64,000 nt of DNA. Source: Siphonodentalium dalli (taxonomy: Eukaryota > Mollusca > Scaphopoda > Gadilida > Siphonodentaliidae). The position numbers and the translations under genes are program-made. This document shows, piece by piece, positions 1 through 11,089 of the stretch (the stretch's first letter is position 1; each line of letters begins with the position of its first letter). The notes beneath the pieces were generated by a model that saw nothing but the letters and a program-made list of their open reading frames with translations, searched no databases and was not told the origin of the DNA. The stretch spans positions 41,613,835 to 41,677,834 of the forward strand of contig CP136066.1 in assembly GCA_032622095.1 (NCBI GenBank). The letters run 5' to 3'.

Positions 1-725
1 ACCGCCAAGAAGACAGAGGATCGGCGTGACATTTCAGAAAGAAATCGAGATGAGTGTCATATGAAACAGAGTGTATATTAGCACCCCTGTCTGTAGTGAG
101 CAGCGACTGAAGCTTTCACGAGTTTTTTTTCAATTCCATTTTACCAGGAAAGAATCCAGTATCTATATATATTCTAGGATAACATTGAAAATGTCGTACT
201 GATATATGTGACGAACCCAGAAGACTGGCGATTGAAGAAAAACAAATTGGTGAAGTTTCAGAAAGAATAGATGCAATGGAATCTGATATCCCTGTGGAAG
301 ATGAAGGAGCTTCTCAGCGATAAAAGTTTTTTTCACATGTCAGGCATGAACCGATCGTGCATGTGGACCACTGTTACACAGGGCCTCTCTAAAATTTATT
401 CCGAAAGTATGAAAATGGTTCTCTGTTCTAAAAACAACTATTATGCATTTTTTGAAAACATAAAGGAAATAAGAGAGTTTGATCCTATATGGATGACATG
501 TGTTGGTGGTCAGATATTAACTTTCCGATTTGTGTCAACCCTCCAAATGAACTAAATATCACCTGTATAAAGAGAGTTTATGCTATCGTCGACACCGATC
601 AATTACAATGTTCTTCTGCTCTTGTGCTTATCCTGAACACATTATTTTGGACCATCGTGTATGTGGTTTGTCCCGATGCGTTTAAAAAAAATGAATCGAA
701 AAATGTGGATTCCAAGCATCTTTGA

Positions 726-735
<10 letters not shown>
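1..735. other. Unassigned left-edge sequence
   Basis: Several short open frames occur (94 aa at 271-555 and 78 aa at 489-725, plus strand, overlapping in different frames), but neither has a motif I recognise and there is no convincing start context or splice pattern. The last part runs into the TA repeat. This may be the decayed 3' part of a transposon gene or an untranslated stretch. I can assign no function. Confidence 0.4.

Positions 736-795
<60 letters not shown>
727..795. repeat. (TA)n microsatellite
   Basis: Two runs of alternating TA are separated by a short 'gctatata' interruption. This is a simple-sequence repeat able to extrude as a cruciform. Confidence 0.95.
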
Positions 796-797
<2 letters not shown>

Positions 798-929
798 AAT
801 AGATCATGTCAGTCAAAAAGTGTACATCCATCGGAATTGTCCATTATTCATTTGGCGGGATGCTAAGATGATAAAATCAGATGTTAGCTAAATAAAGGTT
901 CAGAAGGAGTCATATTTATTGACCGAAAT

Positions 930-1030
930 GTTTAGAAAATAAGTTCAATAAACGACCCATGGTCGTTTGTTGAACTTATTATCTGAACATATCACTGGGA
1001 TAATTACTCATCCGTAATGCTTTAGTAGGT
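930..1030. repeat. Palindromic head of the 68-bp satellite
   Basis: An inverted repeat ('aataagttcaataaacga' / 'tcgtttgttgaacttatt') centred near 960 leads directly into a divergent zeroth copy of the satellite unit ('ataattactcatccgtaatgctttag'-like). A related palindrome followed by one diverged unit lies at about 20,058-20,210. The satellite therefore probably began as the internal part of a small palindrome-ended mobile element. Confidence 0.7.
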
Positions 1031-2394
1031 TAAACTTATTATCTACATATTTCCTATAAGATAAATACTCATCCATGATGCTTTCGTATAGAAGGGGTTA
1101 AACTAATTATCTACATATTTCCTATAAGATAACTACTCATCCATGATGCTTTGGTATAGAAAGGGTTAAACTTATTATCTACATATTTCCTATAAGATAA
1201 CTACTCATCCATGATGCTTTGGTATAGAAAGGGTTAAACTTATTATCTACATATTTCCTATAAGATAACTACTCATCCGTAATGCTTTAGTATAGAAAGG
1301 GTTAAACTTAGTATCTACATATTTCCTATAAGATAACTACTCATCCATGATGCTTTGGTATAGAAAGGGTTAAACTTATTATCTACATATTTCCTGTAAG
1401 ATAACTACTCATCCATGATGCTTTAGTATAGAAAGGGTTAAACTTATTATCTACATATTTCCTATAAGATAATTACTCATCCATAATGCTTTAGTATAGA
1501 AAGGGTTAGACTTAGTATCTACATATTTCCTATAAGATAACTACTCATCCATGATGCTTTAGTATAGAAAGGGTTAAACTTATTATCTACATATTTCCTA
1601 TAAGATAACTACTCATCCATGATGCTTTGGTATAGAAAGGGTTAAACTTATTATCTACATAGTTCCTATAAGATAACTACTCACCCAGGATGCTTTAGTA
1701 TAGAAAGGGTTAAACTTATTATCTACATATTTCCTATAAGATAACTACTCATCCATGATGCTTTGGTATAGAAAGGGTTAAACTTAGTATCTACATATTT
1801 CCTATAAGATAACTACTCATCCGTAATGCTTTAGTATAGAATGGGTTAAACTTAGTATATACATATTTCCTATAAGATAACTACTCATCCATGATGCTTT
1901 AGTATAGAAAGGGTTAAACTTATTATCTACATATTTCCTATAAGATAATTACTCATCCATAATGCTTTAGTATAGAAAGGGTTAAACTTATTATCTACAT
2001 ATTTCCTATAAGATAACTACTCATCCATGATGCTTTAGTATAGAAAGGGTTAAACTTATTATCTACATATTTCATATAAGATAACTACTCATCCATGATG
2101 CTTTGGTATACAAAGGGTTAAACTTATTATCTACATAGTTCCTATAAGATAACTACTCATCCAGGATGCTTTAGTATAGAAAGGGTTAAACGTATTATCT
2201 ACATATTTACTATAAGATTACTACTCATCCATGATGCTTTGGTATAGAAAGGGTTAAACTTATTATCTACATATTTCCTATAAGATAACTACTCATCCGT
2301 AATGCTTTAGTATAGAAAGGGTTAAACTTATTATCTACATATTTCCTATAAGATAACTACTCATCCATGATGCTTTAGTATAGAAAGGGTTAAA
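1031..2394. repeat. 68-bp satellite, 20 tandem copies
   Basis: The unit begins 'taaacttattatctacat' and ends 'tatagaaagggt'. Its start recurs at 1031, 1099, 1167 and so on to 2391, which is exactly 20 steps of 68 bp, so the array shows no net insertion or deletion. Copies differ by point changes only (for example 'ccatgatgctttgg' versus 'ccgtaatgctttag'). Marked variants recur 476 bp (7 units) apart in the second half of the array, which is a higher-order repeat. No coding potential. The array stops about 6 bp before the MITE that follows. Confidence 0.97.
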
Positions 2395-2399
2395 TGACC

Positions 2400-3181
2400 T
2401 ACCTTACTCGTCTTTAAATTCGCGCAGTACTTATTTTTCGCTCAATTATAAATTCGCGCATTTTGAATTCGCGCACTGTGGTGCGCGAATTAGAAACTGA
2501 CCAAAATATTTTCGTAAAAGTATTGTATCTGTCTATCGAATGACAGTTTAATTTCTTAATCGTTCCCGAAGACACGTGTGGACAATCACGCCGGAAATTT
2601 ACATCTAGCAGGACGTCAATGTATCATCATTTTGGTTTGACGATGGGTGCTCCAAGTGATTATATTGTGTTATTTAAATAGATATGGACATTATTGAAAT
2701 GAACTCGAAAGAAGTATAACCACAAACGCGTATAGGCTTCTGATAATGTGAAAAATCAACAATTGGTCGCGTACATTTTAAAGTTATGTAGTTTGGTTGA
2801 CTAACAATGAGCTCAGACTCAATAACCACGGCTGTAGTTGAGGGTTTGTATATGCATGAGACGTGCATTCTTCTGTGCACCTTCAGCTTGGAATATGTGT
2901 ACTTTTACAAGCAATGCAACATCGAACATTTTGCCATGACCAATTGCTTTAAACTTACATGTGAATAATGGTGTTGGGGTTGGTTGCCCGCATGTGAATA
3001 TAAATGTCTATTCAATCCAAGTTTCCGTGATATATGCAACTCATTAACATAACCCTCTTATTTTCCCTTTGGAAACTTGGTAGAAACCCAAGAGGCGTAC
3101 TATTTTTCGCTCAGTTTTAAATTCGCGCAACGATGGGTGCGCGAATAATAGTACTGTGCGAATTTAAATAGGAGTAAGGTA
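2400..3181. mobile_element. MITE with TACCTTACTC termini
   Basis: The left end reads 'taccttactcgtctttaaa' with 'attcgcgcagtact' following. The right end is its imperfect reverse complement ('agtactgtgcgaattt' then 'aaataggagtaaggta'). Sub-terminal 'ttttcgctcaattataaatt' and 'GCGCGAATT' words are repeated in both arms. The interior (about 2,500-3,090) carries no supported gene. The size of ~780 bp and lack of a transposase indicate a non-autonomous element. I could not define a target-site duplication by eye. Confidence 0.75.
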
Positions 3182-6100
3182 ATTACATATTGTATCATTG
3201 TATCTTTCCTATTCGCATTTTCAAATGAATCCAGACGTCGGCCAATGCTGAATTGTTTTTGTATGTATGTGATAAAGGTACCCAGGTTCTGAAAATTGTG
3301 ATGAAGGTACCCATGCTGGGGAAAATTGTGATACAGGTACCCATGTTCATCAAATATCAACTAAACGAGATTTGGGTTGTCTTTGCTGGAAAATCGTTAG
3401 GATTTAAGCAGTTGCTTTCAGTTTTAAATTGTTTGAACGGCTCTATGTTGAGATAGTGTAATCCCGACGAAGTATATCAACTAATATATTCTGTCCTGTT
3501 AGTAGAGTTGCTTATGTACTTTCGTGAGAATTTTTTGAACAAATATAGAGACTATGATATTTTGATAGGGTATCATTTACTTTGTCGGACAAAGTTTGTT
3601 AGACTTCATGGGTCCGCGACTGGAGAGAATTATGACGTCACAAAGATGACGTCATTGTCAGTTCAGTTCAGATGTAGGGTTGTCATAAGAACTGACGAAT
3701 TCAGCGCATATTTCTTAATTGTTATACATTCTTTTCAGTTAGGGCAATTCATCAATAGTAGTTCTCGAAGTACAGTACCAAATTTAACGGTAAGATGTTA
3801 TTCCAGTCAAAGATGGCTGCCAAAATGGCACTAAAAAATCAACAATTTTGCGATTGTCAAGAATCTCATGTAAATGACCTTCCGTTTGGCATCGACTGCG
3901 AATTGTGACAATTCTGTGTTTAATTATTGCTTCAGCAATGTGGTGACCAATTGTATTGTACAAAACATTGTTCGATCTGTCAAAAATCCACTTTAGACAA
4001 CAATCGAATTATAGCATCTTGTAAAAAAATTAATTCCGATATTGTAGCAATAGATATAAATAAATGAGCGGCATTCAGTGATGGGAAAGAAGTATTCGTG
4101 CCACATGCGGAATTATTATCACACTTCAACAAAACTGTTCAATTTCATCCAAGATGGCTACCAAAATGGCAGTCAAAATACAAAAGTCAGTGTTCGTTAC
4201 GATACATCACCAAATGTCGCCCTGGCATTCCATCATGGGGAATTAGGTTAATCGGCTAATTTTAAGTATATGCGCATAGCTTTAATTTCTTATACAAATT
4301 AGCGATGTCCTATATGGCATACGCGGCATTTCTTCAAATTTCCTGATATTAAGTGAGGAGGGTGTTAAAGAGAAAATCCAACTCACTATGTGAAATTAGA
4401 AAGTATCATAGACCGCCATCTTAGCTTGGGGTGGGCAAGTGTTACTATTCCAATGGCTATACTTCTGTGCTATACTCTAAGCCAAAGTACTAAGTGAGAA
4501 GTAATGGTGGTTACCATATCAAATGGCAATTGATGATGCAGTTAATCGTTAGTGTTAGTTCTTGTCGTGACATATCTGTAGCAAATGCATATAGTGTATC
4601 ATAGCAGGTAGCAATACGCAATTGTTTATTGTGATAGCTATGAAGTGAGATTGTACTTCTCAGCTATACCATTAATCTTGGCAAGCAAGAAACAACACAT
4701 CCTTGTTTATAAAACACAAACAATAGTAGAATTAATGATATGGCTGTCATTTGGCCTGCTTGTCTCACTGTTAGTTGCGCTGTAACCTTTAATTAAATGT
4801 GCATGGTAACACCATTTGAACCTCGTTTAGCTGAACTTAACAGGTTTCAATCGTATTGATAACCACAACAGATCAAAATAGAATAGACACCCATAGGTGG
4901 GTAATATATCCGTATATGCGGTAGTGTCCCGTATCAAGGTAAAAGTGATATATTGTGAATACCAGGTTCTGCAATCTGGATGATTGTTTTCACCAAAGTA
5001 GTCCAACCACTTTCATTGCAAATGTGGAGTTTTGAAAAGTTAATATAAGTTAGTGACCCCACAGGACATGTTATTCAGTTGAAATGAACATTGCCATACA
5101 CCAGGCTAGATCCCCACAAACGGGCGAAGTGGTATGCCTGGTTCTTGGCTTTCCTCGTGTTCAGTTAATTGGTCGTAGCCACACAAAGTGATTCGGCCAA
5201 TATACGAAAGGTGACTTGGCATGAACACGGTAGGCTGGTATGGACCATTGATAGTATACAGCAAACTAATATCCCATATTGATTTCTATGATTTAGGCAT
5301 GTGAAAAGTTTAGTGAGACAATGCATTACGTTTGTACATCAGTTTAATGGGAAAGTGGTTCTGGGCAATGGTTATGACTGTGCCGCCGGCCGCACTTGAT
5401 TAGCGATTATTTTGAAGTTTATCGAAATCAACAGGGACTGCGCAACTGCTTTGCATATCCAACTATGCAGCTTCGATGACGAAAGAACGTGAATGGTAAG
5501 CGCAATAGATACGAGCCAAAAATAGACAGGCGATACTTATTATGATACTAATTCCCGCGTTTTGACAAACTGTACGACCACATGGTGGGAAACGGGTGAA
5601 ACGTCTATTAGTAGTGATGGGTCTTCCGGTGTCATGTCATCAGTTTGATTTATTATGTCCAATATACTCTGGAATCCAGGTTCTTAATACTGAATGGCAT
5701 TATTGGGCAACGCAGTCCACTAACTTCTTACAACATAATGTGAAGTAATATTTGAAGTTAATAACAGCTCATGACGTGCCATGTTGATTCTGGTTATAAC
5801 GTTATCATGAACCAAGGGAAATGTGGAAATGAAGGAAGTTGAATTAGCACGCGTAACTACGGAGGTGGCCATGGTTCACTATAATAATAATAATGGCTTC
5901 TTTCAGATCATATTATATAGGCCGATCCATATATATTCTAATGACTCAAACTGTTCTAATTCTATTCGACTAGGAGTTAACAGATCAGTCTGGCTATATC
6001 CCATAAATTGTATATATCATGCTGCATGCATGCATCTTGATAATCCCCCAACCAAGTGGCATATATAGATTAACTTCAGCAGGACACGGTCATGGTGAGG

Positions 6101-7240
6101 CTATTGTATGCAGAGCTCCATACATGTTCACGTGAAAATCAATCCAGTTTGATCAGATAGACTTTAGTTTAAACAGTATTTATCCATGAATAATACAAAA
6201 ACTATTAGTATACGTTTAATCGTGGACCGGATTCGACGTCAACAGTGCAGGCTTATGTGAATAATTTCCGGGAATCATTTTATATTCACCCCACCTAACG
6301 ATAGTGTTATGGTACAGATACACATAAACGCTACTTGTATATGAGACAAACTAATTATATACATTTGTACATACATGTAGTGATACATAAGTATGCTAAT
6401 ATCGCGGCAATACAAGTAAATATATTGCTTGAGTTCTAGTTCAAATTTGTCAAGATCCCAACTTGGTCGTCATAGTAATGCACGTGTGGAAATGTAGCAG
6501 TACTTTAATAGTATGAACTGGTGACAAGAAGCAGTCTAAGCATGAGGCAATCATCAACATTTCTTCCTGCACATATGTTTGCCAGAATGGTAGAATGGGG
6601 TTTCTGATAATTTTTTGTCAATTTTCCATTCCAATCACCAAGAGTACCCATACAAGGGTTGATTTTAAGAAGACTTTTATGGAAAACGTCAGAAAACGTC
6701 CGTGTAGCTTCGACAGACTATCCAACCTCATTCATCTACCAAGCCTATACCGGCGGTATACATGTATCATGGTGAAATGGAAAGGAATAAAGTATAGCTA
6801 GAATATCTGAACAAGGCTCCGGGCGATCTCATGGTTTATATTTTCAATTTCAGGCTTCAAAAGCCAGCTACTGTTAGCTATATACAGTAATCTGATTGAG
6901 TCCGTCGCTAGACCTTTTAGTATACGAGTAGATATTATATAAACTCAATCGTTATCGATATGCAAGAACGTATGGCGATCACATGCATGATTTGAGCATT
7001 GGTAGCTGACATCGCCTGAAGTTGGAAACTTCACTAGTATCTCCACATACAACGTAGGTCTCTATTAAATTATTTATATAATATCAGAATCGAGTTTGAC
7101 ACAAGTCCATTTACTTAACGTGCTCGAACATATATTTCAGTTTGATATATTTCTCACCGAAAGCCCATGTATGATAATGATATGCGTATGTACCTTTCTT
7201 GCACGCTGTGATATATTTCGGAAATATATCTATTTTAATG
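3182..7240. other. Non-coding interval with scattered repeats
   Basis: No gene is supported. It holds a short direct repeat of about 30 bp in three copies (3,275-3,360, each with 'aggtaccca' and 'gaaaattgtgat'). There are two perfect CRE octamers (TGACGTCA) at 3,633-3,640 and 3,647-3,654. Two 'aagatggctgccaaaatggc'-like motifs lie about 340 bp apart (3,809 and 4,149). The remaining open frames are short and lack recognisable motifs. Confidence 0.6.
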
Positions 7241-7244
7241 TCAA

Positions 7245-7995
7245 ATTTCGCCATTTCCGCCAAATTGGCGGCCATCTCGATTACAATGAGATATTAATAA
7301 CTCCGGATAATCTAAATCGGAGTATATTCATTCATATATCTAACACCGAGATATCGTTCTCCTGTTGCGGACATGTTATTTGACGTGTGCAAATATAATG
7401 TTTGGCGAATTTTCACGATGCTTATTTGGACAATACTTGTCATATGAACTCGCATATTGAGTCATTGCGGAAAGACAACTACTATGAATGTGCCGTAACA
7501 TTGCAGATATTGATTTGGAAGAAGCAAATTAGTCTACTACATTCACCTTCTACATGACAGAAACATAATTGGATGAAAAAGGGTAAAATTTGCGTATTAT
7601 TGTATTTTGGCCGCCATCTTGGAAGCCATCTTGGATTAAGTTGACAGTTTCTGGATCCAGTTAGATGTAAATACCTTATGTAATGATCATACTCATTTCC
7701 ATCATCGATTATTTCTAAATTTCTATAGGGATATAGTTAGAAAATAAAAAAACATATTTTAGCGAAATTCATACCAATTCCTTTAAATCATCGCATTTGG
7801 AGAATTAAATCAAGGTTATGATTCAAGAAATCAACTAATGTGATGCCTAAGTGAGTTGTTATCAAGATTGAAGAGAAGTATATTCCATAATCGTCACCAG
7901 TTCGATACAATCGGAAATGATGTAAGAGACCTGTATGGAAAATCATCAATTTCCCACTTCCGGTCGCCATTTTGGCGGCCATCTTTGATCAAGAG
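7245..7995. repeat. ~358-bp phased repeat block (ATGGCGGCC motif)
   Basis: The motif 'ggcggccatct' (reverse complement of 'agatggcggcc') recurs at about 7,250, 7,608 and 7,966, that is at ~358-bp steps. The same motif recurs at ~350-358 bp in the arms of the foldback element at 49.3-54.6 kb. Sequence between motifs is too diverged to align by eye. I infer an old fragment of the same repeat family, in the opposite orientation to the left foldback arm. Confidence 0.5.
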
Positions 7996-9402
7996 GACAA
8001 GTTTTTATATAAAAATATAACATGGCGTCACACCATGCACGGTACAAAAGGATTGTCATTTATTTTATATCAAAATTAAAAAAAATTCCAACCTAACACC
8101 CCTATACGATTGAAAGCTTTTCAACTGACGCCCATGTTCAATTTTATTTTGTCTGGTGTTGTTTTTTGTATTGTTTTGTTTCGTGTGTTTCTTTCTTACT
8201 TTCTTTCTTTTATTTTTTGTTTTTGTTTTTGGTTTTGTTTTTGTTTTGCCTGGAAAAGCTTACCTTATTGAGTGGCCGGGGATTAACTGTTTCCTTTCTA
8301 TCTCTTCCAGTGCGATCGGTATCGCTCCAAGAGAAACGTGGATATTCATGGATGTGTAACAACATCCAGATGGAAACATAAGAGCCATTTTAAACTCCCT
8401 GCAATGAAATCCGAAAACACAGCATCCCGCGAGCAGCAGGGCGCCCAGACCGCGTGACTGACACGAGCGCTGCATGGCTGTCGTCTGCTCCAATAATCAC
8501 AGCAGACGGCTCCCATATATCGAATGCTATCGCTGCAGATCGTCATTGTATTGAACGTCTCAGACTCTCTGAATACAGAGCACGCCTCCCATATGACCAT
8601 CCTCCACACAGCGGGCTTGCATCAAGTTCATCCTCTGGGGACATCACTCTGCACATGGGGACCTCACTCTGCATGGCCTCATATGCTGTTCCCAGATGGT
8701 GAAGATGGTGATGTCCACCCATTGGGCACCTCGATTATGCATTGCGTCGTCTGTCAGTTTGTGGGTAAAGATAAACTAAACTTTAAAAAATCTTAGGAAG
8801 AACAAATATTCACAAAGCTGAAGAAATTAAAAAAAAAGTTTCATCTGTTCGATTTAACGGAAAGTGATGACACTGTAGTATTTCTTTTGATGACAGACTA
8901 AGTCAAAGAGAACAGTCCCTCATCCAGACCTTGACAAGGTGAAGGTCAAATTACAAAATCATAAACCACAACGTTGTCCACACACTATGTTACAACTTGA
9001 ATTTGTAACCAATTCGTCGCTGCCGAATTATTAACAATATTAACTACTAAATGTAGTGCCGAAAAGAATGGTAGATTAAATTTATTAAAAAGGTTATCAC
9101 ATTATTATGAATTGTATGAATATAATTAGCCATGTGTGTGGTTATATGGGGTCTGGGTCAGGATGGGAATTGAATATGGTCAGAATAGTTGGTTTGATAA
9201 TCCGGCAAATATTGAAGAACCGTTATTGGCCGGTTTTGTTATGCAGCATGGGCGACCAAAAAGATAATACCAATACTTCCAGCAGTAGCAATTCCGGATA
9301 CAAATGGTTAACAAAACATGTTATCTCCGATGATTAACTAACCGGAACGAACACCAGTGCCCCCATTATGTGTGTAATTCATAGTTAGTTACAATATTCG
9401 AG
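7996..9402. other. Non-coding interval, T-rich tract and GC-richer island
   Basis: A T/C-rich simple tract occupies about 8,135-8,255. Position 8,250-8,760 is visibly more GC-rich than its surroundings, begins after a polypyrimidine-CAG (possible 3' splice site near 8,310), and keeps several overlapping frames open on both strands. No frame shows a domain I recognise, so I do not call an exon. About 8,930 there is a 'gaccttgacaaggtgaaggtca' phrase of a kind common in bivalve repeats. Confidence 0.45.
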
Positions 9403-9982
9403 CTTAAAGGAATACTGTACCCAAATGATGTTGTTGGTTTCTTTAGTGTCTGAGTAGGAGAATAAGGTAATAAGATTTCCATTATTTGAATGCCTGTTGA
9501 GTACGAAGTAATGTTACGGATGGCAGATTAGCCGGAATGCGAAAATACCAATTGTCGTTGTCGAGTAATGTTTGGACAGTTTCAAGCAAATGTATCAAAT
9601 AAATGTTACATTATATTCATAATAGTCCCATATACTCATTAAGTCATTGTATAGCCAATAGTCAGTGAGTGGCTTGGGTTTATGCCACTTATCAACTTAA
9701 TGTTTTACACGATCATGTGTACCACGCTTTACCCAATCCACTATCCGTGAATTTTTATTTTGATTACGTCTTGTACACGGAAATTCGTAATTTAATTTAT
9801 GACTCCAGCCATAATTTAAATTTATATCAAATTATTAACCTTGATTTTAAGATAACCTATTAACCTGAACGTTTACAGAATACATCCTCGACTCAAATTA
9901 CTTAGTTTTCTATATATTACCGATATTAGATCGTTGTTATCACCGGGACTTTGTTGAAAATGGCGTATAGTACCCCTTTAAA
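9403..9982. mobile_element. Short inverted-repeat element (TTAAAGGGGTACTGTAC ends)
   Basis: The left end 'cttaaaggaatactgtaccc' is the imperfect reverse complement of the right end 'cgtatagtacccctttaaag'. The same terminal word, 'gtacagtacccctttaa', occurs alone near 61,311. No coding capacity. Interpreted as a MITE of about 580 bp; boundaries are approximate. Confidence 0.5.
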
Positions 9983-10843
9983 GATTGTAAATGAGCTCTA
10001 TGAAGCAAACCAAATTATATAAAGATCGTTTAATCCATTTCATGTTTACCGAAATTGCCATCGAGATATAATTTGCACCAGCTCTTGGATTGGCTCATCA
10101 GATTGATTTGCTGACATGACTGATGAGGGAATCTATTAGCTGAAGCTGTTTACGTGTGAGATATCAAAACCACACACAAAATAACATATAGTTTGCTGTG
10201 ACGTTTTTTCGTGAAGTAACATGCTATTACTATACACGACGACTTACATTGTTTGTTATTTTTTTCAGATAGAGAAAAAGAGGGCATATGTGTGGCGCCT
10301 ATTCAAGCGAAAACAAAACGGAAATGGCTCCAGATGGAGAAGTTCGCATCGGAAGCAATGGTCCACATACTCCCTAATTTTCTGGTCAAACTAGATAACA
10401 TTATGTTGTAAATGCCTTAGAAAACAGTTGTGAAGTACAGTTTTCACAAATAACGAAGACTATTTTTCGGTGGAACGCGTATGGAGAAAACGACACGTAG
10501 CTTATCACCCGTAACAGAAAACGCTCTGAGCGAAGTGAACTTCCATAATGACATTGAAGACAGGATTAGCTGGGTTATTTGTTAAACCGTCCTTTCTTTC
10601 AAGCAATTCAATTCTGCTGTTCAATAATAGCAGACCTATTTACAAAACGTTTCTACAACCTGGGACTAACCATACAACCCCAAAAGCAGCGCCTCATTAA
10701 GATGCTATACAATTCAATAACATACGAATTTGAGTATATCTCGTTCCAGAAACGAAATAGTCGGCTGCAGAATCGATTCTCACACATATACATGCGATAT
10801 TTTCTATAGTTATAATAAGACGTCAATTCTGCAACATATACAG

Positions 10844-11089
10844 ATGGTCCAGTGGCATGTTATATTTACGCCTCCGAAACATGCCGAGCATTGCTCTTTG
10901 AGCATGTCTGGGACTATACGGCGAGCGCGGGGTTCGAATCCCACCCAATCCCAAAACAATTTGCACTGTCTCAAAAATTTAATTTGCTTCTAAAAATAGG
11001 AGCCTTGTGTCTTGTATAGTCCCAGACATGTTCAAAGAGCAATGCTCGGCATGTTTCGGAGGCGTAAATATAACATGCTACTGGACCAT
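10844..11089. repeat. 76-bp inverted pair around a tRNA-like B box
   Basis: The arm at 10,844-10,919 matches the reverse complement of 11,014-11,089 at about 74 of 76 positions, so the duplication is recent. The left arm contains a good Pol III A box ('tggtccagtgg', 10,845-10,855). The left arm continues into 'ggttcgaatcc' (10,931-10,941), a near-consensus B box in a T-arm-like context ('ggggttcgaatccc'). The A-to-B spacing (~75 nt) is too long for an intronless tRNA and I cannot close an acceptor stem. A tRNA-derived SINE or tRNA pseudogene that was copied in inverted orientation fits best. Confidence 0.55.

Noticed and set aside
271-725. Two overlapping plus-strand frames at the left edge as a real gene
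   Set aside because: They overlap in different frames, show no motif and lead into a TA repeat; listed only as unassigned sequence.
1031-2394. CRISPR-like array
   Set aside because: Repeats are directly abutting 68-bp units without unique spacers, in a eukaryotic sequence with no cas genes; it is a satellite.
8156-8381. Phe/Leu/Val-rich proteins at 8.16-8.38 kb
   Set aside because: They translate the T-rich low-complexity tract.
10844-10955. Functional tRNA gene
   Set aside because: A and B boxes are too far apart and no acceptor or anticodon stem can be closed; kept only as a tRNA-like head.
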